From NCBI RefSeq assembly GCF_051860505.1, contig NZ_JBHYDX010000025.1, forward strand, positions 1 to 64,000: DNA of 64,000 bases, read 5' to 3'. The translations under genes and the position numbers were made by a program. Positions 48,970 through 57,572 of the stretch are shown one piece after another (the first letter of the stretch is position 1; each line of letters begins with the position of its first letter). The notes under the pieces were generated by a model. It saw only the letters and a list, made by a program, of their open reading frames with translations. It made no database searches and was not told the origin of the DNA. This DNA is from Pannonibacter sp051860505 (GTDB taxonomy: Bacteria; Pseudomonadota; Alphaproteobacteria; Rhizobiales; Stappiaceae).

Positions 48970-50022
48970 TTATGGACAGGGATTGCCGTGCAACTGGTGC
49001 AACGCGTCGATCCGGGCCAAGACATCTTCGGGCAGCGACAAATCCGCCGCTCCAAGCGCCACGTCCAGCTGTGCCATGCTGGTCGCGCCGATGATGACGC
49101 TGGTCATGAAGCTGCGCGACAGAGCAAAGGCAATTGCCATCTGGGAGGGATCGAGGCCAGCGTCCCGGGCAAGATCGACATAGGCATTGATCGCGGCTTC
49201 ACCGCCCGGCTTCTCATACCGCTGCAGCCGGTTGAACAGGGCCTTGCGTGATCCTGCCGGCAAGGCACCATCGCGGTATTTGCCGGTGAGATAGCCCTGC
49301 CCCAGTGCGGAATAGGCCAGAAGCCCGACATCCTCGCGCAAGGCAACCTCCGCCAGTCCACTTTCAAAGGTACGGTTGACGAGGTTATAGGCGTTCTGAA
49401 TCGACACGACGCGGGACAGACCGTGCAGTTCCGCCGCCCGCAGATAGGACATCGTCCCCCAGGGGCTCTCGTTTGACAGCCCGAGATGGCGGACCTTGCC
49501 CGCCTTGACCAGCCCCGTCAGCGCCTCCAGCGTCTCCTCGATCGGCGTCTCATCGGCAACCGGTTCCGGATCAGCCCAGCGGGTCGGATTGGAGCCGAAC
49601 CCGGACACGTTCCGATCCGGCCAGTGGACCTGGTAGAGGTCGATGTAATCGGTCTGCAGATTGATCAGGCTGCGATCGACCGCCTCGTTGATCTGGCGTG
49701 CAGTCAGCCGGCCTTCCGAGCCATCCTTGCGGAAATGCGTCATCTCGGAACGACCCACCACCTTGGTCGCAACGATCACCTGGTCGCGCAGGCCCCGCGC
49801 CTTAAGCCAGGTGCCAATGATGCGCTCGGTGCGCCCTTGCGTCTCGGGGCGCGGCGGAATCGGGTAAAGCTCGGCAGCATCGAGGAAATTGACGCCGGCA
49901 GCAAAGGCACGGTCAAGCTGGGCATGACCCTCCGCTTCGGTGTTCTGCTCGCCGAAGGTCATGGTTCCAAGGCAGATTTTGCTGACCGCAACATCCGTGC
50001 GACCGAGACGGCGAAGATCCAT
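48970..50022 (-). CDS. Aldo/keto reductase (Tas/YghZ-like)
   Basis: A 350-aa NADPH-dependent oxidoreductase. The AKR active site appears as the catalytic Asp and Tyr in NFLDAAELYP and the Lys and His in VIVATKVVGR and LYQVHWPDR. The length and MDLRRLGRTDVAVSKICLGT start are like E. coli Tas. Substrate unknown. ATG 50022 has AGGA upstream. The 244 bases before thpR hold nothing I recognise. Confidence 0.9.
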   Translation of the reverse strand: MDLRRLGRTDVAVSKICLGTMTFGEQNTEAEGHAQLDRAFAAGVNFLDAAELYPIPPRPETQGRTERIIGTWLKARGLRDQVIVATKVVGRSEMTHFRKDGSEGRLTARQINEAVDRSLINLQTDYIDLYQVHWPDRNVSGFGSNPTRWADPEPVADETPIEETLEALTGLVKAGKVRHLGLSNESPWGTMSYLRAAELHGLSRVVSIQNAYNLVNRTFESGLAEVALREDVGLLAYSALGQGYLTGKYRDGALPAGSRKALFNRLQRYEKPGGEAAINAYVDLARDAGLDPSQMAIAFALSRSFMTSVIIGATSMAQLDVALGAADLSLPEDVLARIDALHQLHGNPCP

Positions 50023-50114
50023 CGGTGTGTCCTGATCAGGTCTGGAAAGAGGGCGGGCAGATCCAGTCGGTCGGAACATGCGCGCGGGAGAAGGAAGGGA
50101 AGCGGACCGGCGGC

Positions 50115-50768
50115 TTACCGGGTCCGCGCGATCAACTCCTCGACAAGCGGTAGCATACGGGCAACGATCACCGAAACCCCCTCACCGGTCGGATGCATGC
50201 CGTCCGCAAGATTGAGTTTCGGATCCATGGCGACCCCATCGAGGAAAAACGGATACAGCAGCGCACCATGAGCTGCGGCGATCTCGGGGAAGATCGGGTC
50301 AAAACCGCTGGCATACTCCTCGCCCAGATTGCGTGGTGCCAGCATGCCGGCAACCAGAACCTTTACACCGCGCGACGTCAGCCGCGCGACAATGGCCTCG
50401 AGGTTGGCCCGCGTGGCGACCGGATCGATCCCCCGCAGGGCATCATTTGCCCCCAGTTCGACGATCACCGCATCCGCCGTCGGCGGCACGGACCAGTCGA
50501 GACGGGACAGCCCGCCGGAGGACGTATCACCTGAAACTCCGGCATTCATCACGGAAATGTTATAGCCCTTTTCGCGCAGGGCCTGCTCCAGCTGGCTTGG
50601 AAACGCTTCATTCGGCGGCAGCAGATAGCCGGCCGAAAGACTGTCGCCGAGAACCACGATTTCCACGGCTTCGCCGCCGCCGGCGGCGGGCGCGCCGCTT
50701 TGGGCAAAGGCTGCGGACGGCAGGAAAGCCGTCGCCGCTGTCACAATCAGATACAAGAACAAACGCAT
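50115..50768 (-). CDS. Arylesterase / multifunctional acyl-CoA thioesterase (TesA-like)
   Basis: A 217-aa SGNH hydrolase of the periplasm. A signal peptide ends near residue 22 (LPSAAFAQ). The blocks are GDSLSAGY (nucleophile Ser), the Gly of GVSGDTS, the Asn of GANDALRG and DGMHPTGEG with Asp and His. It diverges from the ABC transporter genes at 50849, the same arrangement as tesA-ybbAP in enteric bacteria. Confidence 0.92.
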   Translation of the reverse strand: MRLFLYLIVTAATAFLPSAAFAQSGAPAAGGGEAVEIVVLGDSLSAGYLLPPNEAFPSQLEQALREKGYNISVMNAGVSGDTSSGGLSRLDWSVPPTADAVIVELGANDALRGIDPVATRANLEAIVARLTSRGVKVLVAGMLAPRNLGEEYASGFDPIFPEIAAAHGALLYPFFLDGVAMDPKLNLADGMHPTGEGVSVIVARMLPLVEELIARTR

Positions 50769-50848
50769 GGCGGTCTGGATCGCTCCCTGATTTGGCCCCA
50801 TATGCTGGCGCACGATGCCCTTGGCACACGTACTATATAGGGATGACC

Positions 50849-51562
50849 ATGACGTCTGGACCAGCCATCACTCTCAAGGACGTTCACCTGACCCTTGGCG
50901 AGGGCGCCGGACGGGTCCACATCCTCAAGGGCATCAGCCTCGACATCCAGACCGGAACCTCCGTCGGTCTCGTCGGGCCGTCCGGCTCCGGCAAGTCAAC
51001 ATTGCTGATGGTCATGGCCGGGCTGGAGCGTGCGGACCGGGGCACCGTCGAGGTTGCCGGAACTGACCTGACACCGATGGGCGAGGACCAGCTCGCGCGC
51101 TTCCGTGGCCGCAACGTCGGCATCATCTTCCAGTCGTTTCACCTCGTGCCGAACATGACGGCGCTGGAGAATGTGGCCGTGCCGCTGGAACTGGCGGGCG
51201 ACCGGCAGGCCTTCGACAAGGCCCGCGCCGAACTGGAAGCGGTCGGCCTTGGCCATCGCCTCAGCCACTATCCGGCACAGATGTCCGGCGGCGAGCAACA
51301 GCGCGTTGCCGTCGCCCGGGCGCTGGTCGTCGAGCCGGCCATCCTCATTGCCGATGAACCGACCGGAAACCTGGACGCTGCGACCGGCGAACAGATCATC
51401 GACCTGATGTTCGCCGCAAGAACCCGGCACAACACGACACTGGTGCTCGTCACCCATGACCCTGCCCTGGCCGAACGCTGCGACCGGGTGGTGCGTCTGC
51501 GCTCCGGCGAGATCGAGAGCGAGCAGGCCGGGTCGCCCCAGCCCGCGAGGCAACCGGCATGA
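50849..51562 (+). CDS. ABC transporter ATP-binding protein (YbbA-like)
   Basis: A 237-aa ATPase of the LolD/MacB type. Walker A is GPSGSGKST, the signature MSGGEQQRVAVARAL and Walker B ILIADEPTGNLD. It works with the large permease whose start overlaps its stop. I chose ATG 50849, six bases after AGGG; ATG 50843 is also possible. The open frame far upstream runs through tesA antisense and is not coding. Confidence 0.93.
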   Translation: MTSGPAITLKDVHLTLGEGAGRVHILKGISLDIQTGTSVGLVGPSGSGKSTLLMVMAGLERADRGTVEVAGTDLTPMGEDQLARFRGRNVGIIFQSFHLVPNMTALENVAVPLELAGDRQAFDKARAELEAVGLGHRLSHYPAQMSGGEQQRVAVARALVVEPAILIADEPTGNLDAATGEQIIDLMFAARTRHNTTLVLVTHDPALAERCDRVVRLRSGEIESEQAGSPQPARQPA

Positions 51563-54135
51563 GCGCCTTCGTTCCTGCTCAGGCAACGGCCGGCGGACTG
51601 CGGCTGGCCTTGCGTTTCGCCCTCAGGGAACTGCGGGGCGGCCTTAAGGGCTTCTACATCTTCATCGCCTGCATTGCCCTTGGCGTCGCCGCCATCTCGG
51701 GCGTCACCTCGGTGTCCCGCGCCATGACCGATGGGATCGAGGGCGAAGGCCAGACCATCCTGGGCGGCGACATCGCGTTCCGGCTGATCCACCGCGAGGC
51801 CGATGCCAGTGAGCGCGCCTATATCGAAAGCCTCGGCCCGACCTCCCGCGTCGCCACCCTGCGCGCCATGGCCCGCAAGCCGGACGGCAGCGATCAGGCC
51901 CTTGTTGAACTGAAGGCCGTCGACGGCAGCTATCCGCTGTACGGAACATTCTCGGTAGAAGGCGGCGGGACCCTGGACGACAAGCTGGCGGCTGGACCTG
52001 ATGGGGTGCCCGGTGCCCTCGCCGATGCCTCGCTGCTGGCCCGGCTCGGAATAACAGTCGGCGACAGCATGTCGCTTGGCCGCAGCATGGTTCGTGTCAC
52101 CGGCATTATCGCCAGCGAGCCCGACAAGCTGTCCGAAGGGCTCGAGTTCGGTCCGCGCCTCCTGCTGTCGGACAGCGCCCTGCCCGCAACCGGACTGGTG
52201 CAGCCCGGCAGCCTGGTGAACTGGTCCTACCGTGTCCGGCTTGCCCCCGGCACGTCCGATGAGGCCACCCGCGCGCAAATGAGCGAGGCGCGGGCGAAGT
52301 TCCCCGACGCCGGCTGGCGCATCCAGTCCCGCGCCAATTCAGCGCCGGGCCTGCAGCGAAACATCGAACGTTTCTCGCAGTTCCTCTCCCTCGTCGGCCT
52401 GACGGCTCTTGTCGTCGGCGGTGTTGGTGTTGCCAATGCGGTGCGAGCCTTTCTGGAGACCAAGCGCGAGGTCATCGCCAGCTTCAAGTGCCTCGGGGCA
52501 ACCGGCAACCTGGTGTTCTCGATCTACCTGATCCAGGTGATGCTGATCGCCGCCATCGGCATCGGCATCGGGCTTGTGATCGGCGCGATCCTGCCCTTTG
52601 TCGCCGGCGCCGCGCTTGCCGGCGTATTGCCGATCCAGCTGGCCATGTCGGTCTACCCGGTGGAACTGGGCCTCGGCCTTCTCTACGGTTTCCTGACGGC
52701 TCTCGCATTCGCCCTCTGGCCGCTGGGCCGCGCCCATGACATTCCTCCGACGGCGCTATTTCGGGATCAGGTCGATGCAAGGCGCAGCCAGCCGCGCCGC
52801 CGCTATCTGCTGGCCACCGCTGGTGCAGCCCTCAGCCTTGCCGCGATCGCAATCCTCCTGGCCCATGACAAGCGCATCGCCCTGGTTTACGTCGGCGCGT
52901 CAGCGGCCTCGTTCCTTCTGCTGATCGCGGTGGCGCGCGGCATCATGATGCTGGCCCGCCGGGCCCCGATGGTCCGCTCCACCGCCCTGCGGCTGGCGAT
53001 TGCCAACATCCATCGGCCCGGTGCGCTGACCCCCTCGGTGGTGCTGTCGCTCGGTCTCGGCCTGACTTTGCTGGTCGCCCTCGCCCTGATCGATGGCAAC
53101 CTGCGCCGTGAACTCAACGCGACCCTTGCCGAAAAAGCCCCGAGTTTCTTCTTCATCGACATCCAGAGCGGCGAACGGGACGCCTTCGAAGCCCTGCTTC
53201 GGCAGGAAGCGGCGGACGGCAAGATCCAGAGCGTCCCCATGCTGCGCGGACGCCTGACGAAAGTGAACGGGGTCCCCTCTGATCAGGTCGCTGCCACGCC
53301 TGACGCCGCCTGGGTGCTGCGCGGCGACCGGGGCATCACCTATGAGGCCACCCTCCCCGCCAATTCCAAGCTCGTGGAGGGACAGTGGTGGAGCGCGGAC
53401 TACAGCGGTGAACCGCTCGTTTCCTTCGACGCCGAACTGGCAGCGGGCCTGGGGCTCAAGATCGGACAACCCATCAGCGTCAACGTCCTCGGGCGTGAAA
53501 TCACGGCGCGGCTGGCCAACACGCGCACCGTCGAATGGCAGAGCCTTGCAATCAATTTCGTCATGGTGTTCTCGCCCAACACTTTCGCCGGCGCGCCGCA
53601 TGCGCATCTCATGACCGTCACCTGGGATCCCGATGTCAGCACCGAGCGGGAGCTGTCCCTGCTGAAGTCAGTGTCCTCCGCCTTTCCGACCGTCACGACG
53701 ATCCGGGTGAAGGACGCCCTGTCGCAGGTGAACTCGATTGTAGAGCAGCTTGCACTGGCGATCCGCTCCGCCTCTTCAATCACGCTGATCGCCAGTGTGC
53801 TCGTCCTTGCCGGCGCACTGGCAGCCGGCAATCGCAGCCGCATCTATGACGCGGTGATCCTGAAGACGCTCGGCGCAACGCGAGCCAGGCTGATCTTCGC
53901 CTATGCGCTGGAATACGCCATTCTCGGCCTCGCAACCGCCCTCTTCGCGCTGGCCGCAGGGGCCGCTGCGGCCTGGTATGTCATCACCGGGATCATGGGC
54001 GGCAGTTTCACCTTGCTGCCGGCCACAGCCGCAGGCGCCGTGTTCGGAGCCCTCGTCCTGACGGTCGGTTTTGGCCTGATCGGCACATGGCGGGTCCTTG
54101 GTAAGAAGCCCGCCCCGGTGCTCAGGAACCTCTGA
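51559..54135 (+). CDS. FtsX-like ABC transporter permease (YbbP-like)
   Basis: An 858-aa membrane protein with about ten helices: one near residues 35-55, three at about 275-390, further segments at 425-500 and three near the C-terminus (735-850). Two FtsX domains and two periplasmic MacB-type domains are in the YbbP order. These transporters act on envelope lipids or peptides rather than import. The ATG overlaps the ATPase stop by four bases. Confidence 0.92.
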   Translation: MSAFVPAQATAGGLRLALRFALRELRGGLKGFYIFIACIALGVAAISGVTSVSRAMTDGIEGEGQTILGGDIAFRLIHREADASERAYIESLGPTSRVATLRAMARKPDGSDQALVELKAVDGSYPLYGTFSVEGGGTLDDKLAAGPDGVPGALADASLLARLGITVGDSMSLGRSMVRVTGIIASEPDKLSEGLEFGPRLLLSDSALPATGLVQPGSLVNWSYRVRLAPGTSDEATRAQMSEARAKFPDAGWRIQSRANSAPGLQRNIERFSQFLSLVGLTALVVGGVGVANAVRAFLETKREVIASFKCLGATGNLVFSIYLIQVMLIAAIGIGIGLVIGAILPFVAGAALAGVLPIQLAMSVYPVELGLGLLYGFLTALAFALWPLGRAHDIPPTALFRDQVDARRSQPRRRYLLATAGAALSLAAIAILLAHDKRIALVYVGASAASFLLLIAVARGIMMLARRAPMVRSTALRLAIANIHRPGALTPSVVLSLGLGLTLLVALALIDGNLRRELNATLAEKAPSFFFIDIQSGERDAFEALLRQEAADGKIQSVPMLRGRLTKVNGVPSDQVAATPDAAWVLRGDRGITYEATLPANSKLVEGQWWSADYSGEPLVSFDAELAAGLGLKIGQPISVNVLGREITARLANTRTVEWQSLAINFVMVFSPNTFAGAPHAHLMTVTWDPDVSTERELSLLKSVSSAFPTVTTIRVKDALSQVNSIVEQLALAIRSASSITLIASVLVLAGALAAGNRSRIYDAVILKTLGATRARLIFAYALEYAILGLATALFALAAGAAAAWYVITGIMGGSFTLLPATAAGAVFGALVLTVGFGLIGTWRVLGKKPAPVLRNL

Positions 54136-54191
54136 GCCCGGAGCATCGGCGCACATGGACAATCTGTAATGGTTTTTTCGTAAGGACCGTC

Positions 54192-54220
54192 TTGTTCAAG
54201 TAACGTATTTTTCCCATATT
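54192..54220 (+). promoter_or_regulatory. Predicted promoter of the Bax-inhibitor-1 gene
   Basis: TTGTTC at 54192-54197 and CATATT at 54215-54220 have a 17-base spacer. Transcription would start near 54227, just at the beginning of the ybhL leader structure. Confidence 0.5.
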
Positions 54221-54224
54221 CCAT

Positions 54225-54261
54225 GGCAAACGAGTTTGGAGGCCTCCGCCTCCACGTTGCC
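54225..54261 (+). ncRNA. ybhL leader RNA motif
   Basis: The RNA folds with an outer stem GGCAAACG/CGTTGCC and an inner hairpin GGAGG-loop-CCTCC, then AAAAGGGG before the start codon. Corbino and colleagues described a ybhL leader upstream of this gene family in Alphaproteobacteria, and position and form fit. I matched it by eye, not with a covariance model. Confidence 0.65.
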
Positions 54262-54278
54262 AAAAGGGGATAAGTTAC

Positions 54279-55058
54279 ATGTCGTCGTTCGACCGGAACA
54301 ACCAGACGCCCTACGCGGTCGCCGGCCGCTACGCCGATGCCGGCATTGACCAGGGCCTGCGCTCCTACATGCTGGGCGTGTACAACTACATGACCATCGG
54401 CCTGGCCATCACCGGCCTGTTCGCCCTTGGCATCGCGAATTTTGCCGTTACCCAGGATCCGTCCCAGGCTGCGGGACAGATGGGTGACACACTCCTGACG
54501 CAGCTTGGCGTGCTCCTCTATGGCAGCCCGCTGCAGTGGGTCGTGATGCTGGCACCGCTCGGCATGGTGATGTTCCTGAGCTTCCGCATCCAGTCGATGA
54601 GCGCGTCCACCGCGCAGATCACCTTCTGGGTCTATGCCGCTCTGATGGGTGTGTCGCTGTCGTCAATCTTCCTAGTCTACACCGGCGGCTCCATCGCGCG
54701 CGTGTTCTTCATCACCGCCGTGTCCTTCGGTGCGCTCAGCCTCTTCGGCTACACCACCAAGAAGGACCTGTCGGCCTGGGGTTCGTTCCTGTTCATGGGC
54801 CTGATCGGCATCGTGCTGGCTTCGATCGTCAACATCTTCCTGGCCTCGTCGGCCATGCAGTTCGCGATCTCGGTCATCGGCGTGCTGGTCTTCGCTGGCC
54901 TCACCGCTTACGACACCCAGCAGATCAAGGAAATGTACTACGCTGGCGATGACAGCGAAGTGGCTGCCAAGAAGTCGATCATGGGCGCCCTGCGTCTGTA
55001 CCTCGACTTCATCAACCTCTTCCTCATGCTGCTGCAGCTCTTCGGCAACCGCGAATAA
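54279..55058 (+). CDS. Bax inhibitor-1/YccA family membrane protein
   Basis: A 259-aa protein with seven predicted helices. The family ends with an Asp-bearing helix seen in VFAGLTAYDTQQIKEMY, and LFGNRE ends the protein. Members such as YbhL and BsYetJ can act as pH-sensitive calcium leak channels. AAGGGGATAA precedes the ATG and is linked to the ybhL leader upstream. A strong terminator follows. Confidence 0.93.
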   Translation: MSSFDRNNQTPYAVAGRYADAGIDQGLRSYMLGVYNYMTIGLAITGLFALGIANFAVTQDPSQAAGQMGDTLLTQLGVLLYGSPLQWVVMLAPLGMVMFLSFRIQSMSASTAQITFWVYAALMGVSLSSIFLVYTGGSIARVFFITAVSFGALSLFGYTTKKDLSAWGSFLFMGLIGIVLASIVNIFLASSAMQFAISVIGVLVFAGLTAYDTQQIKEMYYAGDDSEVAAKKSIMGALRLYLDFINLFLMLLQLFGNRE

Positions 55059-55081
55059 GCGGCAGGATCAAACGGAAAAAC

Positions 55082-55110
55082 AAAGGCCCGGGCAATGCCC
55101 CGGGCCTTTT
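55082..55110 (+). terminator. Terminator after the Bax-inhibitor-1 gene
   Basis: An 11-bp stem (55082-55092 with 55099-55109) is followed by TTGCTTTTG and soon AGTCTTTTTT. A degraded second copy of this terminator and its downstream sequence lies at 55289-55344. Confidence 0.9.
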
Positions 55111-55130
55111 GCTTTTGAAAAGTCTTTTTT

Positions 55131-55258
55131 GTCATCCCGGGCGAAGCGGAGCGGAGATCCGGGACCGGAGAGCCATGGTCTCTCTAGGGTTCACTGATCG
55201 ATACATTGACGCCTCGACCCTCCGGTCCCGGCTCGGCGCTGCGCTTGGCCGGGATGAC
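55131..55258. repeat. Palindromic intergenic repeat (GTCATCCCGG type)
   Basis: A 128-base element begins GTCATCCCGG and ends with its inverse CCGGGATGAC. Inside, CCGGGACCGGA (55159-55169) pairs with TCCGGTCCCGG (55221-55231). Elements opening with GTCATCCCGG are familiar intergenic palindromes in Alphaproteobacteria. It carries no gene. Confidence 0.75.
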
Positions 55259-55288
55259 TTCGATGAGGTCGGGGTTTGTCAAGAAGCT

Positions 55289-55344
55289 TAGGCCCAGATA
55301 ACGCACGGGCCTCTTGCTTTAGACAAGCCCTTTTCGTCATCCCG
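55289..55344 (+). repeat. Degenerate duplicate of the terminator and repeat edge
   Basis: This stretch parallels 55083-55139: GGCCC..., CGGGCCTCTTGCTTTAGA, then CCCTTTTCGTCATCCCG, matching GGCCC..., CGGGCCTTTTGCTTTTGA, then GTCTTTTTTGTCATCCCG. It looks like a second, decayed copy of the terminator joined to the first bases of the palindromic repeat. The gap 55059-55394 holds nothing else. Confidence 0.65.
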
Positions 55345-55394
55345 CACACGACTCACAACCGCAGGCGCGGCCATGAACCGCCCGGCAGGCAAAC

Positions 55395-55790
55395 TCACGC
55401 GTCGACAAGTCTCAGATGCTTCTTCTTGTCCAGAACCTTGAGCACGGAGGCCAATTCGTGGCCGCGCTTGAGGATCATGCCACCGGAGGCAATGACGCTG
55501 TAGGCTCCCTGGCGCCGGGCAAGCTTCGGATCTTTCTCGATCCGGTACAGCGGCATTTCACTGGAGCGGCGGAAGACGGAAAAGACGGCCTTGTCCTTCA
55601 AGAGGTCGATGGCGTAATCGCGCCATTCGCCATCGGCCACCATTCGCCCGTAAAGTCTCAGGATCTGGTCAAGTTCGCGTCGATCGAAGGCAACGATCGG
55701 GCGGGCGGGAGGCGCCGGGGACACGGCGAGCGGGATGGCACTGGTCCGCTCGCCACTGCGTTCGGATGCTTCGGTATCGCACTCGTTCAT
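55395..55790 (-). CDS. DUF2794 family protein
   Basis: A 131-aa protein of unknown function, confined to Alphaproteobacteria. The conserved core is VAFDRRELDQILRLYGRMVA and RIEKDPKLARRQGAYSV. No membrane segment or known catalytic motif is seen. AGGAGG lies before ATG 55790; the longer open frame to 55871 is unlikely. Confidence 0.85.
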   Translation of the reverse strand: MNECDTEASERSGERTSAIPLAVSPAPPARPIVAFDRRELDQILRLYGRMVADGEWRDYAIDLLKDKAVFSVFRRSSEMPLYRIEKDPKLARRQGAYSVIASGGMILKRGHELASVLKVLDKKKHLRLVDA

Positions 55791-56036
55791 GACGCCTCCT
55801 GCTGCCGGGCGCAGTCGCCCGTCGGGATCTCCACGACCTTGCGGGTAGGTTCCCGATCCCACAAGGCGCATGTCACGTGCCTGTCATGATGCCCTGCCCA
55901 GCAAGACCTTGGCAAGACCTTGGCAACCCTCGTCAAGCCTAGCCGTCAAACCGTTCCACCCGCTCAAAAATCTTGCTTTTGCCTTATTTGGGCCCTGCAC
56001 CGGCCAAATTGACCTCCCATATTTTCATCATCCCCG
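55791..56036. other. Intergenic region upstream of the candidate RNA
   Basis: No credible gene is present. The region must hold the DUF2794 promoter (minus strand) and perhaps one for the structured RNA that follows. TTGACC at 56009-56014 is present but no matching -10 box is well placed, so I do not call a promoter. Confidence 0.4.
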
Positions 56037-56168
56037 TTCGGTTCGGACAGGACTGGTCCTCGGTACGCATCAGCCCCCCAGCCCCCCGAGGCTCAGACCA
56101 ATCCGGACAAAAGTGCTCGCGTGCGCGGGCGGGGCACCTGAAGGGCCGGCCTTGTCGCCGGCCCTTTT
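56037..56168 (+). ncRNA. Candidate structured small RNA ending in a terminator
   Basis: Three hairpins lie in a row. The first pairs 56041-56047 with 56102-56108 and, past an internal loop, 56054-56063 with 56086-56100 in an interrupted stem containing CCTCGG/CCGAGG. The second pairs GTGC 56113-56116 with GCAC 56134-56137. The third is the terminator at 56141-56166. No open reading frame fits. It might be a 6S-like or lineage-specific RNA; I cannot assign a family. Confidence 0.45.
56141..56168 (+). terminator. Intrinsic terminator of the candidate RNA
   Basis: A 10-bp perfect stem (56141-56150 with 56157-56166) ends in a TTTT run. The minus strand has no T-run, so it acts on plus-strand transcription, yet no protein gene lies upstream on that strand for over a kilobase. 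Confidence 0.8.
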
Positions 56169-56320
56169 CATGTTCGCAGTCCGATCCCGCCCCATGTCCG
56201 CACCCGAGGCAAGCCCGTGCCGAAGCCGGAGAGCCTGCGCGCCACGGAAAAACGCCCGGCTGAAGTGTCCTGACGCAAGGTTCCTTTTGCGAGTTCCAGC
56301 CGCTTCTGTATCATCTCCCC

Positions 56321-56839
56321 ATGAGAACCCAGCTCGTCGAAACCCGTCCGGCCCGACAAACGGATGCAGCAGCCCTTGCTGACGTTCATGCCGCCGCTTG
56401 GCGTGGTGCCTATCGCGGCCTTCTGGACGGCCTCGACCTCGAACGGCTGGTCACCAACCGCTCTCCGCGCTGGTGGGCGGATGCCCTGTCCCGTGGCGTC
56501 AGCATCGACCTCCTGGAAGTCAGCGGAGAAGTTGCCGGCTACGCCACCTCCGGCCCCTGCCGGATGCGCGGCCTGGCGTCGGGTGGCGAGATCTATGAAC
56601 TCTATCTCCACCCCCACTATCAGGGTCTGGGCTTCGGCCGGCAGTTGTTCGAGGCCACGAGAGCCAATCTCGAGGCCAAGCGCATGGCAGGGCTGGCCGT
56701 GAGGGTTCTGGGCGAGAACACGCCTGCCTGCGGCTTCTACCGGGCCATGGGCGGCAAGCTGGCGAACCGGACCTGGCACAGCACAGGGGGGCGCAAGCTT
56801 GAGCTTCTGGTTTACTGCTGGCCTGCCCGGGCCGGCTGA
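56321..56839 (+). CDS. GNAT family N-acetyltransferase
   Basis: A 172-aa acetyltransferase. The acetyl-CoA motif A is YLHPHYQGLGFGRQLFEA, with QGLGFG as the pyrophosphate loop, and NTPACGFYRAMGGK forms motif B. The substrate is unknown. No good ribosome site precedes the ATG. It lies 152 bases after the small-RNA terminator and 137 bases before ppa. Confidence 0.88.
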   Translation: MRTQLVETRPARQTDAAALADVHAAAWRGAYRGLLDGLDLERLVTNRSPRWWADALSRGVSIDLLEVSGEVAGYATSGPCRMRGLASGGEIYELYLHPHYQGLGFGRQLFEATRANLEAKRMAGLAVRVLGENTPACGFYRAMGGKLANRTWHSTGGRKLELLVYCWPARAG

Positions 56840-56976
56840 CTGCCCGGCCCTGCCGCCCCAGATTTCATCCTCTGCTCATCCGGCACATAGGCTTTTCGTT
56901 GCAACGCAGCACTTGCCCCTTGCGCGCGGCAACGCGGGCTGCAATAGACCTGCGCACCAACTCAAGGAGCAATCCC

Positions 56977-57516
56977 ATGCGTATTGATGCCGTGCCGATT
57001 GGCAAGAACCCGCCGGAAGAGATCAACGTCATCATCGAAGTCTCCGTCGGTGGCGAGCCGATCAAGTATGAGATGGATAAGGCCGCAGGCGCGATGTATG
57101 TCGACCGCTTCCTGTACACGCCGATGCGTTACCCGGGGAACTACGGCTTTGTTCCGCACACCCTGTGCGGCGACGGCGATCCGATTGACGTGATCGTTGC
57201 CAATCAGCGTCCGATCGTGCCGGGTGCCATCATGAGCTGCCGCCCGATCGGCGTGCTGATGATGGAAGACGAAGGCGGGATGGATGAGAAGATCATCGCC
57301 GTGCCCAGCTCGAAGCTGACCAAGCGCTATGACAAGGTGCAGTCGGTTGATGACCTGCCGGACATCACCATTGCCCAGATCAAGCACTTCTTCGAGCACT
57401 ACAAGGATCTGGAGCCCGGCAAGTGGGTGAAGGTGACGGGCATCGAAGGCCCGGACGTCGCCCGCAAGATGATCCTTGAAGCGATCGAGCGCGCCAAGGC
57501 CGAAGAAGCCAAGTAA
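56977..57516 (+). CDS. ppa: Inorganic pyrophosphatase (family I)
   Basis: A 179-aa soluble enzyme that hydrolyses pyrophosphate and so drives biosynthesis. The metal-binding signature DGDPID lies in LCGDGDPIDVIVANQ, and KYEMDK and RYPGNYGFVP are typical. AAGGAG lies seven bases before ATG 56977; longer open frames upstream are not coding. Confidence 0.97.
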   Translation: MRIDAVPIGKNPPEEINVIIEVSVGGEPIKYEMDKAAGAMYVDRFLYTPMRYPGNYGFVPHTLCGDGDPIDVIVANQRPIVPGAIMSCRPIGVLMMEDEGGMDEKIIAVPSSKLTKRYDKVQSVDDLPDITIAQIKHFFEHYKDLEPGKWVKVTGIEGPDVARKMILEAIERAKAEEAK

Positions 57517-57540
57517 TCGCTCTCAGCGCCTGACATTTAT

Positions 57541-57572
57541 CGAGGCCGCGCGGTCAGTCCGCCGCGGCCTCG
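57541..57572. terminator. Hairpin between converging ppa and metalloprotease genes
   Basis: A 10-bp stem (57541-57550 with 57563-57572) lies where ppa and the gene at 57554 converge, partly inside the latter's last codons. There is no T-run, so termination strength is doubtful. Confidence 0.35.

Noticed and set aside
50333..50848. N-terminal extension of the ABC ATPase frame
   Set aside because: It runs antisense through the tesA-like gene; the ATPase fold begins right at 50849.
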